DNA from: Salicibibacter cibarius
GTDB lineage: Bacteria; Bacillota; Bacilli; Bacillales; Marinococcaceae
Direction of reading: 5' to 3'
DNA: 64,000 nucleotides
Assembly (NCBI RefSeq): GCF_016495725.1
Contig: NZ_CP054705.1
Coordinates: 1,922,001-1,986,000 of the forward strand
Shown here: one piece after another, positions 1-7,575 of the stretch
How the letters are laid out: each line of letters begins with the position of its first letter
How positions within the stretch are numbered: the first letter of the stretch is position 1
The notes under the pieces: model-generated
What the model saw: the letters and a program-made list of their open reading frames with translations, nothing else
What the model was told of the DNA's origin: nothing
Database searches by the model: none
Made by a program: the position numbers and the translations under genes

Positions 1-1
1 A

Positions 2-601
2 GATGTAAAAACCAATCGCATCAATTACGTAACGGAAGGCATGTATGCCAACGCGCTCGTCACCGCAGGTGTCGAAGATGCCGATATTTACGTCACTGCA
101 CCGTTTGAAGTTTCCGGTACTGGGGCGTTAACAGGGATCATTAAAGCTTACGAAATTGAAACGGACATAGAGATTCCCGAAGACCAAAAACGGATTGCCA
201 ACGAAGAGCTTGTTCAGACCGGTGAACTTAGTGAAAATCACGGGACGGAAGAAGCGACGGAATTAATGGCAAGAATTAAAGAAGCGATCGCGGAAGAAGA
301 TGTGGAAACGGAAGAAGACTTGCGAGACCTTATCGAGCGCATCGCCGATGAACTTGGAATTACGTTAACGGATGAAGAAATGAACGGGCTTGTGTCATTG
401 TTTGAACGCATGCAAAACATGGACATTGATTGGGATCAAGTGCAAAATCAAATTGACCAAATTCGCGATAACATCGATGACTGGATGAGCTCCGATGAAG
501 CGCAAGGGTTTGTCCAATCTGTCCTCGACTTCTTCAGTGAATTGATCGATACGGTGCGCGGTTGGTTTGAAGGAAGCGGAAGCTCGGAGTCGGGTTCCTA
601 A
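2..601 (+). CDS. DUF1002 family protein, 3' end (gene starts outside window)
   Basis: The reading frame is open from base 2 to the TAA at 599-601, so the N-terminus lies upstream of the window. The visible part (about 199 residues) looks like the C-terminal half of DUF1002 proteins (YpuA type): a segment with MYANALVTAGVEDADIYVTA followed by an acidic helical region and a short serine/glycine tail. The molecular function of DUF1002 proteins is not known; they are usually exported or envelope-associated. No signal peptide can be judged because the start is missing. A strong hairpin terminator follows. Confidence 0.75.
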   Translation, partial: DVKTNRINYVTEGMYANALVTAGVEDADIYVTAPFEVSGTGALTGIIKAYEIETDIEIPEDQKRIANEELVQTGELSENHGTEEATELMARIKEAIAEEDVETEEDLRDLIERIADELGITLTDEEMNGLVSLFERMQNMDIDWDQVQNQIDQIRDNIDDWMSSDEAQGFVQSVLDFFSELIDTVRGWFEGSGSSESGS

Positions 602-616
602 AGATAACTAAACTCG

Positions 617-654
617 AACGAATCTCACGATACGGTTGACGTGAGGTTCGTTTT
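617..654 (+). terminator. Rho-independent terminator after the DUF1002 gene
   Basis: AACGAATCTCACG (617-629) pairs with CGTGAGGTTCGTT (640-652) apart from one mismatch, followed by a short T run. It separates the DUF1002 gene from the nfeD-like gene. Confidence 0.8.
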
Positions 655-683
655 GTTGATGCGTCCTTCCCAATAGTAAAGCG

Positions 684-712
684 TTTTATAAAAAAGGAAC
701 TTCTGCTACAAT
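684..712 (+). promoter_or_regulatory. Candidate extended -10 promoter of the nfeD-like gene
   Basis: An extended -10 of the form TGCTACAAT lies at 704-712. An A/T-rich -35-like hexamer TTTTAT lies 17 bp upstream at 684-689. It resembles a housekeeping sigma-A promoter and not a TGAAAC/CGTA sigma-W promoter. Assigned by eye only. Confidence 0.45.
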
Positions 713-778
713 ATAGATAGATGATCATCTAGGGAACGTACAGGAGAGAACCGGATTTTGGGAAGGAGTGCTCAATCG

Positions 779-1414
779 ATGGAGTGGCTTGATATTAGCA
801 TCTTCGGCTTTCTCGTCGTGTTTTTGGCAACGATGTTTTTTCTTGGGGAACTGCTTGTAAAAGCAAAAGGGATATTCGGTATTATCGGATTTTCATTGAT
901 TGCGCTGTATTTTGCTCACCACATCGGAGATACGACGGGAATGTGGGTCATCATTCTCTATGCCGCCGGGTTGGTATCGATAGTTATTGATGGAAAATTG
1001 CTTGGAGACGGGACATTGTCCTTTATCGGCGGCGTTTTAATGATTATCGGCCTGACGGTTCCCGCGCCGGATTTAATCTACGCGGTTCTCGTCGGATTTG
1101 CGGTGATTGTGGGCGGACTGGCGTCCTTTTTCTTCACGAAAGTGTTTCCGCGTCGTGATCTATGGTCAAAGATGACGTTGAAAGAAACGATGTCGAGTGA
1201 AGAAGGGTACAATTCCATGAATGAAGGCTATAGTGAGCTAATCGGAAAAGAAGGCATGACGCTGACGGACTTTCGTCCGATCGGCACGGTTGAAATCGAA
1301 GGGCAAACGTACAGTGCCACCACGGGCGCATCTTGGCTAGAAAAAAACACCGAAGTCAAAGTGGCATCGGTGGACGGCACTCGCATTGTCGTAAGCCCGC
1401 AAAAACATGAGTAA
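779..1414 (+). CDS. NfeD-like membrane protein
   Basis: The protein has about 211 residues, four or so hydrophobic helices in the N-terminal 110 residues and a C-terminal soluble domain. The end (GKEGMTLTDFRPIGTVEIEG, then a VDGTRIVV strand) is the typical NfeD OB-fold. NfeD proteins work with flotillin/stomatin-type membrane partners; no flotillin gene is adjacent here. I chose ATG 779 because GGAAGGAG (761-768) sits about 10 bp upstream; an in-frame TTG at 758 lacks a ribosome site. It appears monocistronic, flanked by terminators. Confidence 0.85.
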   Translation: MEWLDISIFGFLVVFLATMFFLGELLVKAKGIFGIIGFSLIALYFAHHIGDTTGMWVIILYAAGLVSIVIDGKLLGDGTLSFIGGVLMIIGLTVPAPDLIYAVLVGFAVIVGGLASFFFTKVFPRRDLWSKMTLKETMSSEEGYNSMNEGYSELIGKEGMTLTDFRPIGTVEIEGQTYSATTGASWLEKNTEVKVASVDGTRIVVSPQKHE

Positions 1415-1417
1415 ACG

Positions 1418-1440
1418 AGCGCCCGCAAGGGCGCTTTTTT
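1418..1440 (+). terminator. Terminator between convergent genes
   Basis: The perfect stem AGCGCCC / GGGCGCT with loop GCAA (1418-1435) is followed by six T. It ends the nfeD-like gene and touches the stop codon of the convergent yqgB-like gene. Confidence 0.85.
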
Positions 1441-2207
1441 CATTGCCGCCGTTTAGGGATAGGAAGGGTTCGGAAAACGAGAATGGACATCACGATCGCG
1501 ATCAGCCAATAAATCCAGAACGAGGCATCGCCATTACGTCCAATGAAGTCAAGAAACGTTCCGATGACCGAGGGTAGCGTGGCGATATAAGCGCTCATTA
1601 CCCAAATATGGCCGTATTGCAAGCGGGCGGGATAGATTTTTTTTAGTAACAAGCCTATGGCTGAGATCGCGAACACACCGATAAATTTCATCCCGGAGGC
1701 AAACAGATATAAGAGGATTAATATTAAGGCGATAAACGCGGGAAGGAGTTCCAAAAAGCTGCCGGTTGCTTCCTGAAGTTCAGCTTTCGTGAAACTAAAT
1801 GCTCCATACTCCAATTGTTCCACTGTCCCATCGGCCACCATGAAGGCACGGTCCTCCAAAAGGGCGGTGACGTTTGCTTCGCCCGCCAAATCGTTTGGAG
1901 TGATTTGCCCCGAATCATCAAGGATGACCAGGGTATTATCGATATGGGTTGTATATGGTGTTTGCTCACTTTCCGCCGCCAATGTTCCCGATTCCACTTC
2001 GTAATCCGGGATATCCTCGGAGAGGACATGTTGCAAACGTTCACCGGCGGTGACAGCGAACGAGCTAATAGAAATAGCGGCAGGAATATTGGTAATAAGC
2101 ACGAGCAGAAACACGTACAAAATCGTTCGCCCGATTTTTTGCCTGCGAAATTGTCCGATCATGGTAGGGGAGAATAAGCTGTAAAAAAATGATTTCCAAA
2201 TATTCAA
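1440..2207 (-). CDS. yqgB: DUF1189 family membrane protein (YqgB-like)
   Basis: This 255-residue integral membrane protein has one N-terminal helix (about residues 27-50), an extracytoplasmic domain of about 110 residues rich in acidic residues, then four C-terminal helices. This layout fits the DUF1189 family, and the position next to the DUF456 gene and sodA matches the yqgB-yqgC-sodA order of B. subtilis. The start is TTG with GAGGAG upstream. Function is not established; some family members lie in sugar-uptake operons. Confidence 0.75.
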   Translation of the reverse strand: MNIWKSFFYSLFSPTMIGQFRRQKIGRTILYVFLLVLITNIPAAISISSFAVTAGERLQHVLSEDIPDYEVESGTLAAESEQTPYTTHIDNTLVILDDSGQITPNDLAGEANVTALLEDRAFMVADGTVEQLEYGAFSFTKAELQEATGSFLELLPAFIALILILLYLFASGMKFIGVFAISAIGLLLKKIYPARLQYGHIWVMSAYIATLPSVIGTFLDFIGRNGDASFWIYWLIAIVMSILVFRTLPIPKRRQ

Positions 2208-2353
2208 TGTGATGATGCTCCTCTGTTATGTAAGGGTAAAGCGATGCGTACGTTGTCGATTATAACAGAAAAACGAAACTTATTCTTTACAAAGCAGTGA
2301 AGTTCATGAATAATAGATGAGGATGAACAATTGGACGTGCAATATTTTCTTTG

Positions 2354-2446
2354 GTATGAAAGAAAGTATAAATCAACTTTCTTTCATACATAAGTGCAAC
2401 TAAGGCTTTTCGCCATAAAGGCTTGGCGAAAAGCCAAGTTTTCTAA
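2354..2446 (+). repeat. Two-hairpin intergenic element, copy A1
   Basis: Hairpin 1 has the stem GTATGAAAGAAAG / CTTTCTTTCATAC around a TATAAATCAA loop. A linker CATAAGTGCAACTA follows, then hairpin 2 with stem GGCTTTTCGCCA / TGGCGAAAAGCC, ending AAGTTTTCTAA. It lies between yqgB and the Na/Pi transporter and occupies most of the transporter's upstream region. Six related copies occur in the window. Confidence 0.9.
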
Positions 2447-2464
2447 TTGAAGGGATGAGCGATT

Positions 2465-4081
2465 TTGCAAGAACTCCTGTTTATGTTTTTCGGGGGGTTG
2501 GGGATCTTTCTGTTCGGCCTTAAATACATGAGTGACGGCCTGACGAAAATCGCCGGTGACCGCTTGCGCGAGTTGTTGGATCGGTTCACCTCTAATCCGA
2601 TTAAAGGTGTAATTACAGGGATCGCCGTGACGGTCTTGTTACAATCAAGCAGCAGCACGACTGTTCTAACCGTCGGGCTGGTAAATGCAGGTTTTATGAC
2701 TTTGCGGCAGGCAATTGGTGTTATAATGGGCGCAAACGTGGGGACGACCGCCACTGCCTTCATTATTGGAATTGACATCACGGAATACGCGTTGCCGATT
2801 ATTTTTATCGGTACATTTCTCATCTTTTTCTTTAAAAACAGAACGGCAAACAATTATGGGCAAGTGATCTTTGGGTTTGGTGCTCTGTTCCTGGGTCTCT
2901 CGATCATGGGGAGCGGCGTTTCTCCGTTGGCAGACAGTTCGGTATTTGAAGAACTTACCATTAGCATGAGCGATAATCCGCTTTTGGGGGTTATCATCGG
3001 GACCGTCTTCACAGTCATTGTCCAAAGTTCAACGGCGGCTATCGGCTTGTTGCAACAGCTCTATGATACGGGAGCGATTAGTTTAAACGCAGCGCTTCCC
3101 GTCTTATTCGGCGATAACATCGGGACGACGATTACAGCGGTGTTAGCCTCAATCGGTGCGTCGGTTGCAGCCAAACGGGCAGCGCTTAGCCACGTTTTAT
3201 TCAATTTGGTCGGTGCTGTCGTTATCCTTATTTTACTACAGCCATTTACGGCATTTATGGTTTTTATCGAGGATTCCTTTAATCTCGTTCCGCCCATGAC
3301 CATTGCCGTTGCTCATGGATCCTATAACATTGCGAACCTGCTTATTCAAGTATCATTTATCGGTGTTCTGGCAACAATTGTAACGAAGCTTATCCCCGGA
3401 AAAGATACAGAGATTGATTATAAAGCAAAGCATTTGGATACATCTTTTATCCAACGCGCTCCGGCCATTGCGCTTGGACAAGCACGGACGGAAGTGTTGC
3501 GCATGGCTGATTATGCGCAACAAGGATTGCATGAAGTCAATAAATACATTAAAAATCATCAGCGCAAAAATGCCGAGATGGCCGGCCGGTACGAAGAAGC
3601 GATCAACAATTTGGACCATGAGATCACGAGCTATTTAATGCAAATTTCCAATCGATCTTTGTCTGCTGAAAACTCATATGTGCATACGATGCTCTTAGAC
3701 ACGATCCGGGATATTGAAAGAATTGGCGATCATTTTGAAAACATCATGGAACTCGTTGATTTTCAAATGAGAAACAAGGTCAATATTTCAGAGGAAGCGA
3801 AAGAAGATCTCGATGAAATGGTATCCCTTACGCTCCGCACGCTTCAAGATGCCATCTATGCCCTTGAACACCATGACTTGGAGGCCGCGAAGGCCACGGA
3901 AAAACAAGAGGAAGAAATCGATCGGATGGAAAGGAAATTGCGCCGGAAACACATTGAGCGTATGAATGACGGGCGTTGTTCCGGATCAGCAGGTGTTATC
4001 TTTGTCGATATCATTAGCAATCTTGAGCGAATTGGGGACCATTCGGTCAATATAGCCCAAGCAGTGTTAAACGAGAAATAG
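2465..4081 (+). CDS. Na+/phosphate cotransporter family protein with C-terminal PhoU-like domain
   Basis: This 538-residue protein is built of two inverted transporter repeats, each with the family signature: QSSSSTT near residue 60 and QSSTA near residue 186. The matching GANVGTT and GDNIGTT motifs line the substrate path. About eight hydrophobic helices span residues 1-310. Residues 340-538 are helical and PhoU-like, with IRDIERIGDH and NLERIGDH metal-site repeats. It probably imports phosphate with sodium at the cell membrane; substrate is inferred from the family. The start is TTG 2465 preceded by GAAGGG. The absence of a pst operon further on makes this a candidate main phosphate importer. 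Confidence 0.88.
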   Translation: MQELLFMFFGGLGIFLFGLKYMSDGLTKIAGDRLRELLDRFTSNPIKGVITGIAVTVLLQSSSSTTVLTVGLVNAGFMTLRQAIGVIMGANVGTTATAFIIGIDITEYALPIIFIGTFLIFFFKNRTANNYGQVIFGFGALFLGLSIMGSGVSPLADSSVFEELTISMSDNPLLGVIIGTVFTVIVQSSTAAIGLLQQLYDTGAISLNAALPVLFGDNIGTTITAVLASIGASVAAKRAALSHVLFNLVGAVVILILLQPFTAFMVFIEDSFNLVPPMTIAVAHGSYNIANLLIQVSFIGVLATIVTKLIPGKDTEIDYKAKHLDTSFIQRAPAIALGQARTEVLRMADYAQQGLHEVNKYIKNHQRKNAEMAGRYEEAINNLDHEITSYLMQISNRSLSAENSYVHTMLLDTIRDIERIGDHFENIMELVDFQMRNKVNISEEAKEDLDEMVSLTLRTLQDAIYALEHHDLEAAKATEKQEEEIDRMERKLRRKHIERMNDGRCSGSAGVIFVDIISNLERIGDHSVNIAQAVLNEK

Positions 4082-4114
4082 ACCTCGACCGAAAATTAAC
4101 CAATGGGAGGTGCA

Positions 4115-4609
4115 ATGGCGCAGATGGACGTACTATGGATAGGATTGGCGTTTGTCGCCTATGCACTCGCGGTTATCGGGGTGATATACCCCATTATCCC
4201 AAGTGGTCCTGCCTATATTCTTGCGATTGTTTTTTTCGGGTTGTATATGGGCTTTGGGGACTTAGAGATTGGTTTTTGGATTGGACAGACGCTCATTGTG
4301 ATTCTCCTTTTGGTGATTGACTTTATTACGAGTTATTACGGCATCACGCGGATCGGCGGCTCCAAAGGGGCGGTATGGGGAAGCATGATCGGTCTTATCA
4401 TCGGACCGTTCATTATCCCTGTGCTCGGAATAATTATAGGTGCCGTCGCCGGCGCGATCATCGGAGAACTGTTAGCCGGCGGGCATAACCTTAAATCACT
4501 CGGGCGAATAGGATTAGGTTCATTGATCGGTTATTTGGCGGGAGCGGTGATCAAGTTTATCTTGCTGTTTATCGGCCTGCTGCTCACTGGTTTTAGCTGG
4601 TGGATATGA
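4115..4609 (+). CDS. yqgC: DUF456 family membrane protein (YqgC)
   Basis: This small hydrophobic protein (about 164 residues) has roughly five helices and glycine-rich turns (GSKGAVWGSMIGLIIGPF region), typical of DUF456. Its position just upstream of sodA, separated here only by tRNAs, matches yqgC in B. subtilis. GGGAGG (4105-4110) could serve ATG 4115 or ATG 4124; ATG 4103 overlaps the ribosome site and is unlikely. Function unknown. Confidence 0.8.
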   Translation: MAQMDVLWIGLAFVAYALAVIGVIYPIIPSGPAYILAIVFFGLYMGFGDLEIGFWIGQTLIVILLLVIDFITSYYGITRIGGSKGAVWGSMIGLIIGPFIIPVLGIIIGAVAGAIIGELLAGGHNLKSLGRIGLGSLIGYLAGAVIKFILLFIGLLLTGFSWWI

Positions 4610-4619
4610 AGGCTTTGTG

Positions 4620-4693
4620 TTAGAAAACTTGGCTTTTCGCCAAGCTTTTATGGCGAAAGCCTTAGTTGCACTTATGCAGATAAGAAATCTGCC
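4620..4693 (-). repeat. Two-hairpin intergenic element, copy A2 (reverse, shortened)
   Basis: On the minus strand it keeps the linker CATAAGTGCAACTA, hairpin 2 and the AAGTTTTCTAA end. Hairpin 1 is reduced to GCAGAT-TTCTT-ATCTGC: the usual AAAGTATAAATCAACTTT core is missing, but the outer stem still pairs perfectly. Confidence 0.88.
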
Positions 4694-4761
4694 AAAAAAG
4701 GCTTGCCGTCTTTCTGATTCTATGATATATTATCCATTGTCTTAAAAAATTGAATGCGAAT

Positions 4762-4838
4762 GGCGGTGTAGCTCAGCTGGCTAGAGCGTACGGTTCATAC
4801 CCGTAAGGTCGGGGGTTCGATTCCCTCCGCCGCTACCA
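4762..4838 (+). tRNA. tRNA-Met (CAT), elongator type
   Basis: This 77-nt cloverleaf has an acceptor stem GGCGGTG / CGCCGCT with wobble pairs, D-arm GCTCAGCTGGCTAGAGC, anticodon loop TTCATAC, T-arm GGGGGTTCGATTCCCTC and encoded CCA. Position 1 pairs with 72, so it is not the initiator. It starts a three-tRNA cluster. Confidence 0.95.
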
Positions 4839-4852
4839 TTTTTAAAGCATAT

Positions 4853-4929
4853 GGCGGTTGTGGCGAAGTGGTTAACGCACCGGATTGTGGTTCCGGCATT
4901 CGTGGGTTCGATCCCCATCAACCGCCCCA
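4853..4929 (+). tRNA. tRNA-His (GTG)
   Basis: The acceptor stem GCGGTTG / CAACCGC has the extra G at position -1 and discriminator C73 that mark histidine tRNAs. The anticodon loop is TTGTGGT, the T-arm GTGGGTTCGATCCCCAT, and CCA is encoded. Confidence 0.95.
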
Positions 4930-4934
4930 TCGGC

Positions 4935-5011
4935 GGACCCTTAGCTCAGTTGGTCAGAGCAGACGGCTCATAACCGTCCGGTCGTAGGTTCGAGTCCTAC
5001 AGGGTCCACCA
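4935..5011 (+). tRNA. tRNA with CAT anticodon, probably tRNA-Ile2 (lysidine-modified)
   Basis: The acceptor stem is perfect (GGACCCT / AGGGTCC), the anticodon stem is GACGG / CCGTC with loop CTCATAA, and CCA is encoded. The paired G1-C72 excludes an initiator. It closely resembles the B. subtilis minor isoleucine tRNA whose C34 is changed to lysidine by TilS, as I recall it. An elongator Met identity cannot be fully excluded by eye. Confidence 0.8.
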
Positions 5012-5023
5012 TATAGGAAAAAA

Positions 5024-5050
5024 CAACCCCGTACTTGAAGGGGTTTTTTT
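5024..5050 (+). terminator. Terminator of the tRNA cluster
   Basis: AACCCC (5025-5030) pairs with GGGGTT (5040-5045) and is followed by a run of T, 13 bp after the last tRNA. Confidence 0.8.
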
Positions 5051-5073
5051 AATAGGGATTAAAGACAAAATAG

Positions 5074-5146
5074 TTGTAAATAACATAAAATAGGTTTAAA
5101 GTTAATAGGGGCAGGGTAGAGTAATCCTGAGAGGTTGTTTACCCTG
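5074..5146 (+). promoter_or_regulatory. Candidate sodA promoter and leader inverted repeat
   Basis: TTGTAA (5074-5079) and TAAAGT (5097-5102) are spaced by 17 bp and form a plausible sigma-A promoter. Just downstream, CAGGGTA (5112-5118) and TACCCTG (5140-5146) form a perfect 7-bp inverted repeat that would lie in the sodA leader. It could be an operator or a stem-loop. Only visual evidence. Confidence 0.4.
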
Positions 5147-5177
5147 TTAATTAAACTACACATTGGAGGAGATTCAC

Positions 5178-5786
5178 ATGGCTAACTATCAACTTCCGGA
5201 TCTTCCATATGCAGCAAATGCATTGGAACCACACATTGATGAAGAAACGATGAACATTCATCATGACAAGCACCATAATACTTACGTAACAAAGTTAAAT
5301 GATGCGCTTTCCGGTCATGATGACCTCGCCAATCAAAGCGTTGAAGATTTGGTGACGAATTTAGATAAAGTCCCTGAAAATATTCGTACCGCGGTTCGTA
5401 ACAACGGAGGCGGCCACGCGAACCACAAGCTGTTTTGGACGATTCTCTCTCCGAACGGAGGAGGCAAGCCATCCGGTGACTTGTTATCCGCGATTGAAAA
5501 CAAGTGGGGCAGTTTTGATCAGTTTCAAGAGGAATTTACAAACGCTGCGCTCGGCCGTTTCGGCTCAGGTTGGGCATGGCTCGTCGTCGATGGCGGTAAC
5601 CTCGCGATCCAGGACACGCTAAATCAGGATTCCCCGTTAACCGAAGGGAAAACACCGATTCTCGGCATTGACGTATGGGAGCATGCTTATTACCTTAAAT
5701 ACCAAAATCGTCGTCCGGAATACGTGAAAGCATTCTGGAATGTTGTGAATTGGCCAGAGGTTGAAAGACGTTACAAAGAAGCATAG
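5178..5786 (+). CDS. sodA: Superoxide dismutase, manganese type
   Basis: It converts superoxide to hydrogen peroxide and oxygen in the cytoplasm. The 202-residue length is normal. Metal ligands are visible: His in NIHHDKHH (residue 28), His in [13 protein letters not shown], Asp and His in [10 protein letters not shown]. The GGG and FGSGWAWLV segments are typical of Mn enzymes. ATG 5178 follows GGAGGAG; the in-frame TTG at 5163 overlaps that site. It has its own promoter and terminator, as in B. subtilis, where it lies between yqgC and yqgE. Confidence 0.96.
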   Translation: MANYQLPDLPYAANALEPHIDEETMNIHHDKHHNTYVTKLNDALSGHDDLANQSVEDLVTNLDKVPENIRTAVRNNGGGHANHKLFWTILSPNGGGKPSGDLLSAIENKWGSFDQFQEEFTNAALGRFGSGWAWLVVDGGNLAIQDTLNQDSPLTEGKTPILGIDVWEHAYYLKYQNRRPEYVKAFWNVVNWPEVERRYKEA

Positions 5787-5798
5787 TAAAGGAAAGCG

Positions 5799-5832
5799 AA
5801 TCCCCCCCCCGAACTTTTCAGGGGGGATTTTT
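5799..5832 (+). terminator. sodA terminator
   Basis: AATCCCCCC pairs with GGGGGGATT, followed by a T run at 5828-5832. Confidence 0.85.
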
Positions 5833-5836
5833 AATG

Positions 5837-5928
5837 GCAGGTAAGAAAGTTGAATCATACTTTCTTACCTGCATAAGTACATCTAAGGCTTTCGCCATAA
5901 AAGCTTGGTGAAAAGCCAAGTTTTCTAA
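5837..5928 (+). repeat. Two-hairpin intergenic element, copy A3 (first hairpin core reversed)
   Basis: The outer stem of hairpin 1 is GCAGGTAAG / CTTACCTGC. The inner stem and loop read AAAGTTGAATCATACTTT, which is the reverse complement orientation relative to copies A1, A4 and A5. The linker and hairpin 2 keep the normal orientation. A further AAGAAAGTATAAAT half-copy lies just downstream, at about 5935-5948. Confidence 0.85.
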
Positions 5929-5989
5929 AAAGATAAGAAAGTATAAATTTCGGTCCCTATTATGCCGGGGAATGTGTTAGGGTGTAGAT

Positions 5990-7298
5990 ATGGAATCTAA
6001 TATTCTTCGACGTATATTCTTTGACCACCATCAACATTGGGAACAATTTGTCGAAAAACATGGGGATCGCATCCGCCCTGTTGTCCATAAAGAAGTGGAA
6101 AAATTCCGGGATTGTGAGAATCCCGAGAACGGATTCAAGCTCTTTGTATGCGAAGGTTGTCACGAGACCCGAAAAGTCCCCTATCGCTGTAAAGGCCGAT
6201 TTTGTACGACCTGTTCGATCGGAGAGAGCGAGGAATGGAGTCGTCTGCTCATGGAAGATGTCTTCCAGGTCAACCATCGGCATGTGATTCTGACGATCGA
6301 TGAGGGGCTGCGAGACGTGTTTCTCCTTCACCGAGAATGATTGAAAACGTTGATGGATGAAGGTGCACGGCTGCTCAAAGAATATTTCGAGAAGAAGAAA
6401 AAAGTGACCCCGGGGATCATTGCGGGGCTACATACATTTGGTTCCCGAGTTAATTTCAATCCCCACATCCACATGATGGTGACAATGGGCGGGATGACAA
6501 AGAAAGGGGAATGGAAAACGTATGATTTTATCCCCTTCCAGATGCTCCGCAAACAATGGCAAGCCGTTGTTTTGAAGCTGATTCGCAAGCATTTATCCGG
6601 AAAAGACAAGAAACGCGTGCAAGCGCGCCTCCAACAAGCGTTCTCCAAAAACGGAGAAGGCTTCTATATCTATGCCCCTAAACAACGGGGAAAGGCGCAA
6701 GACCAACTCCGATATATTGGCCGTTATATGCGTCGACCGGCGATTGGGATCAATCGGATCGAGGCCTATGACGGGCAAATGGTGACGTTTAAGTACCATG
6801 ATAAAGTCGATGGGAAAGAGAAACATGTGAGCGTGAGTGCCGAGGAGTTCATCCGTCGGCTCATTCGCCATATTCCAGATGAACAGTTTAAAACGATCCG
6901 CTATTACGGGCTGTACTCGAGAAGAACGAAGAACGTGAGTAAAAAGGTACTGGCGGCGTGGCAAAAAACGAAGAAGAAGTGGATCACCCAGGTGAAGCGA
7001 ACCCTGCGCTCTGCGCCGCCAAACTTGGAGAGAACGGGTCATGGCTAGCGGACATAAGGATCCTCTGCGGTGTCCCAAATGTGATAACTACTTTGAGTAT
7101 AAGGGAGAAGTCTGTCTTGAGAACGGGCGATTAGTGGTTAAAGTCGCCTTGGGTGAAACGGCCAGAAGCTATTTGGAAAGGGAGATCGGTCATGTCCCCC
7201 GTATCGAAACACCGAAAAAAGAAACAAAAAAAGAAGAAGAAACCACCGACGAATCAGCATCCCAAGACCGTCAACTTTGTTTGTTTACAGTGTCATGA
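5990..7298 (+). pseudogene. IS91-family transposase, disrupted by a nonsense codon and a frameshift
   Basis: The N-terminal zinc-binding domain is CEGCHETRKVPYRCKGRFC plus CS. The HUH motif is NPHIHMMV and the two-tyrosine motif is YIGRY, so the catalytic parts of a Y2 rolling-circle transposase are recognisable. A TGA at 6338-6340 interrupts one continuous frame; family members carry a leucine near that site. A second lesion, a one-base shift around 7002-7022, moves the C-terminal zinc ribbon (WRERVMASGHKDPLRCPKC) into another frame that ends at 7298. The protein is therefore very probably inactive. Confidence 0.88.
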
Positions 7299-7464
7299 AC
7301 ACGAAGCGATCCCTTACACGGTCGTTCGTGATTTTGATCACATGGACCCTGGCGATCCAAGCGTGCCGCCGATGTTTGCCTGCCAACAATGTGAAGGGGA
7401 GATGTATCCGGAGTATTATAAAGGCGTTCACGGTTATGAGTACCGGCTATCAGACAAGCAGTGA
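7192..7464 (+). CDS. Small zinc-ribbon-like protein linked to the IS91 element
   Basis: The product has 90 residues: a lysine-rich N-terminus (HRKKKQKKKKK), then CLQC and CQQC pairs that could bind one zinc, ending GVHGYEYRLSDKQ. ATG 7192 follows AAGGGAG at good spacing. It overlaps the transposase tail in another frame and is followed directly by the element's hairpin, so it seems to be part of the element. Function unknown. Confidence 0.6.
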   Translation: MSPVSKHRKKKQKKKKKPPTNQHPKTVNFVCLQCHEHEAIPYTVVRDFDHMDPGDPSVPPMFACQQCEGEMYPEYYKGVHGYEYRLSDKQ

Positions 7465-7475
7465 TCATGACAAGG

Positions 7476-7510
7476 ACCTAGCTTGGGCGGTTTTCCCAAG
7501 CTAGGTTTTT
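7476..7510 (+). terminator. 12-bp perfect hairpin with T run at the end of the IS91 element
   Basis: ACCTAGCTTGGG (7476-7487) pairs perfectly with CCCAAGCTAGGT (7495-7506), followed by T. It is a good intrinsic terminator and might also mark the replication-termination end of the element; the second role is a guess. Confidence 0.75.
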
Positions 7511-7575
7511 CTAAATTCGCGGAATAGCATGCGCGTAATTGCACACGCTAACTGAAGATGAGGTAGGTGTGTGCA

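Larger units (their letters stand above)
5990..7510 (+). mobile_element. Decayed IS91-family (HUH, rolling-circle) insertion sequence
   Basis: The segment holds a broken IS91-type transposase, a small zinc-motif ORF and a strong terminal hairpin. IS91 elements usually lack terminal inverted repeats and target duplications, so the exact ends cannot be set from this copy; the limits given are the first codon and the end of the hairpin. It sits between sodA and yqgE, which are neighbours in B. subtilis. Confidence 0.75.

Noticed and set aside
7041-7298. Independent gene starting at ATG 7041
   Set aside because: The same frame upstream reads WRERV and continues the transposase, so this is the frameshifted C-terminus and not a separate gene.
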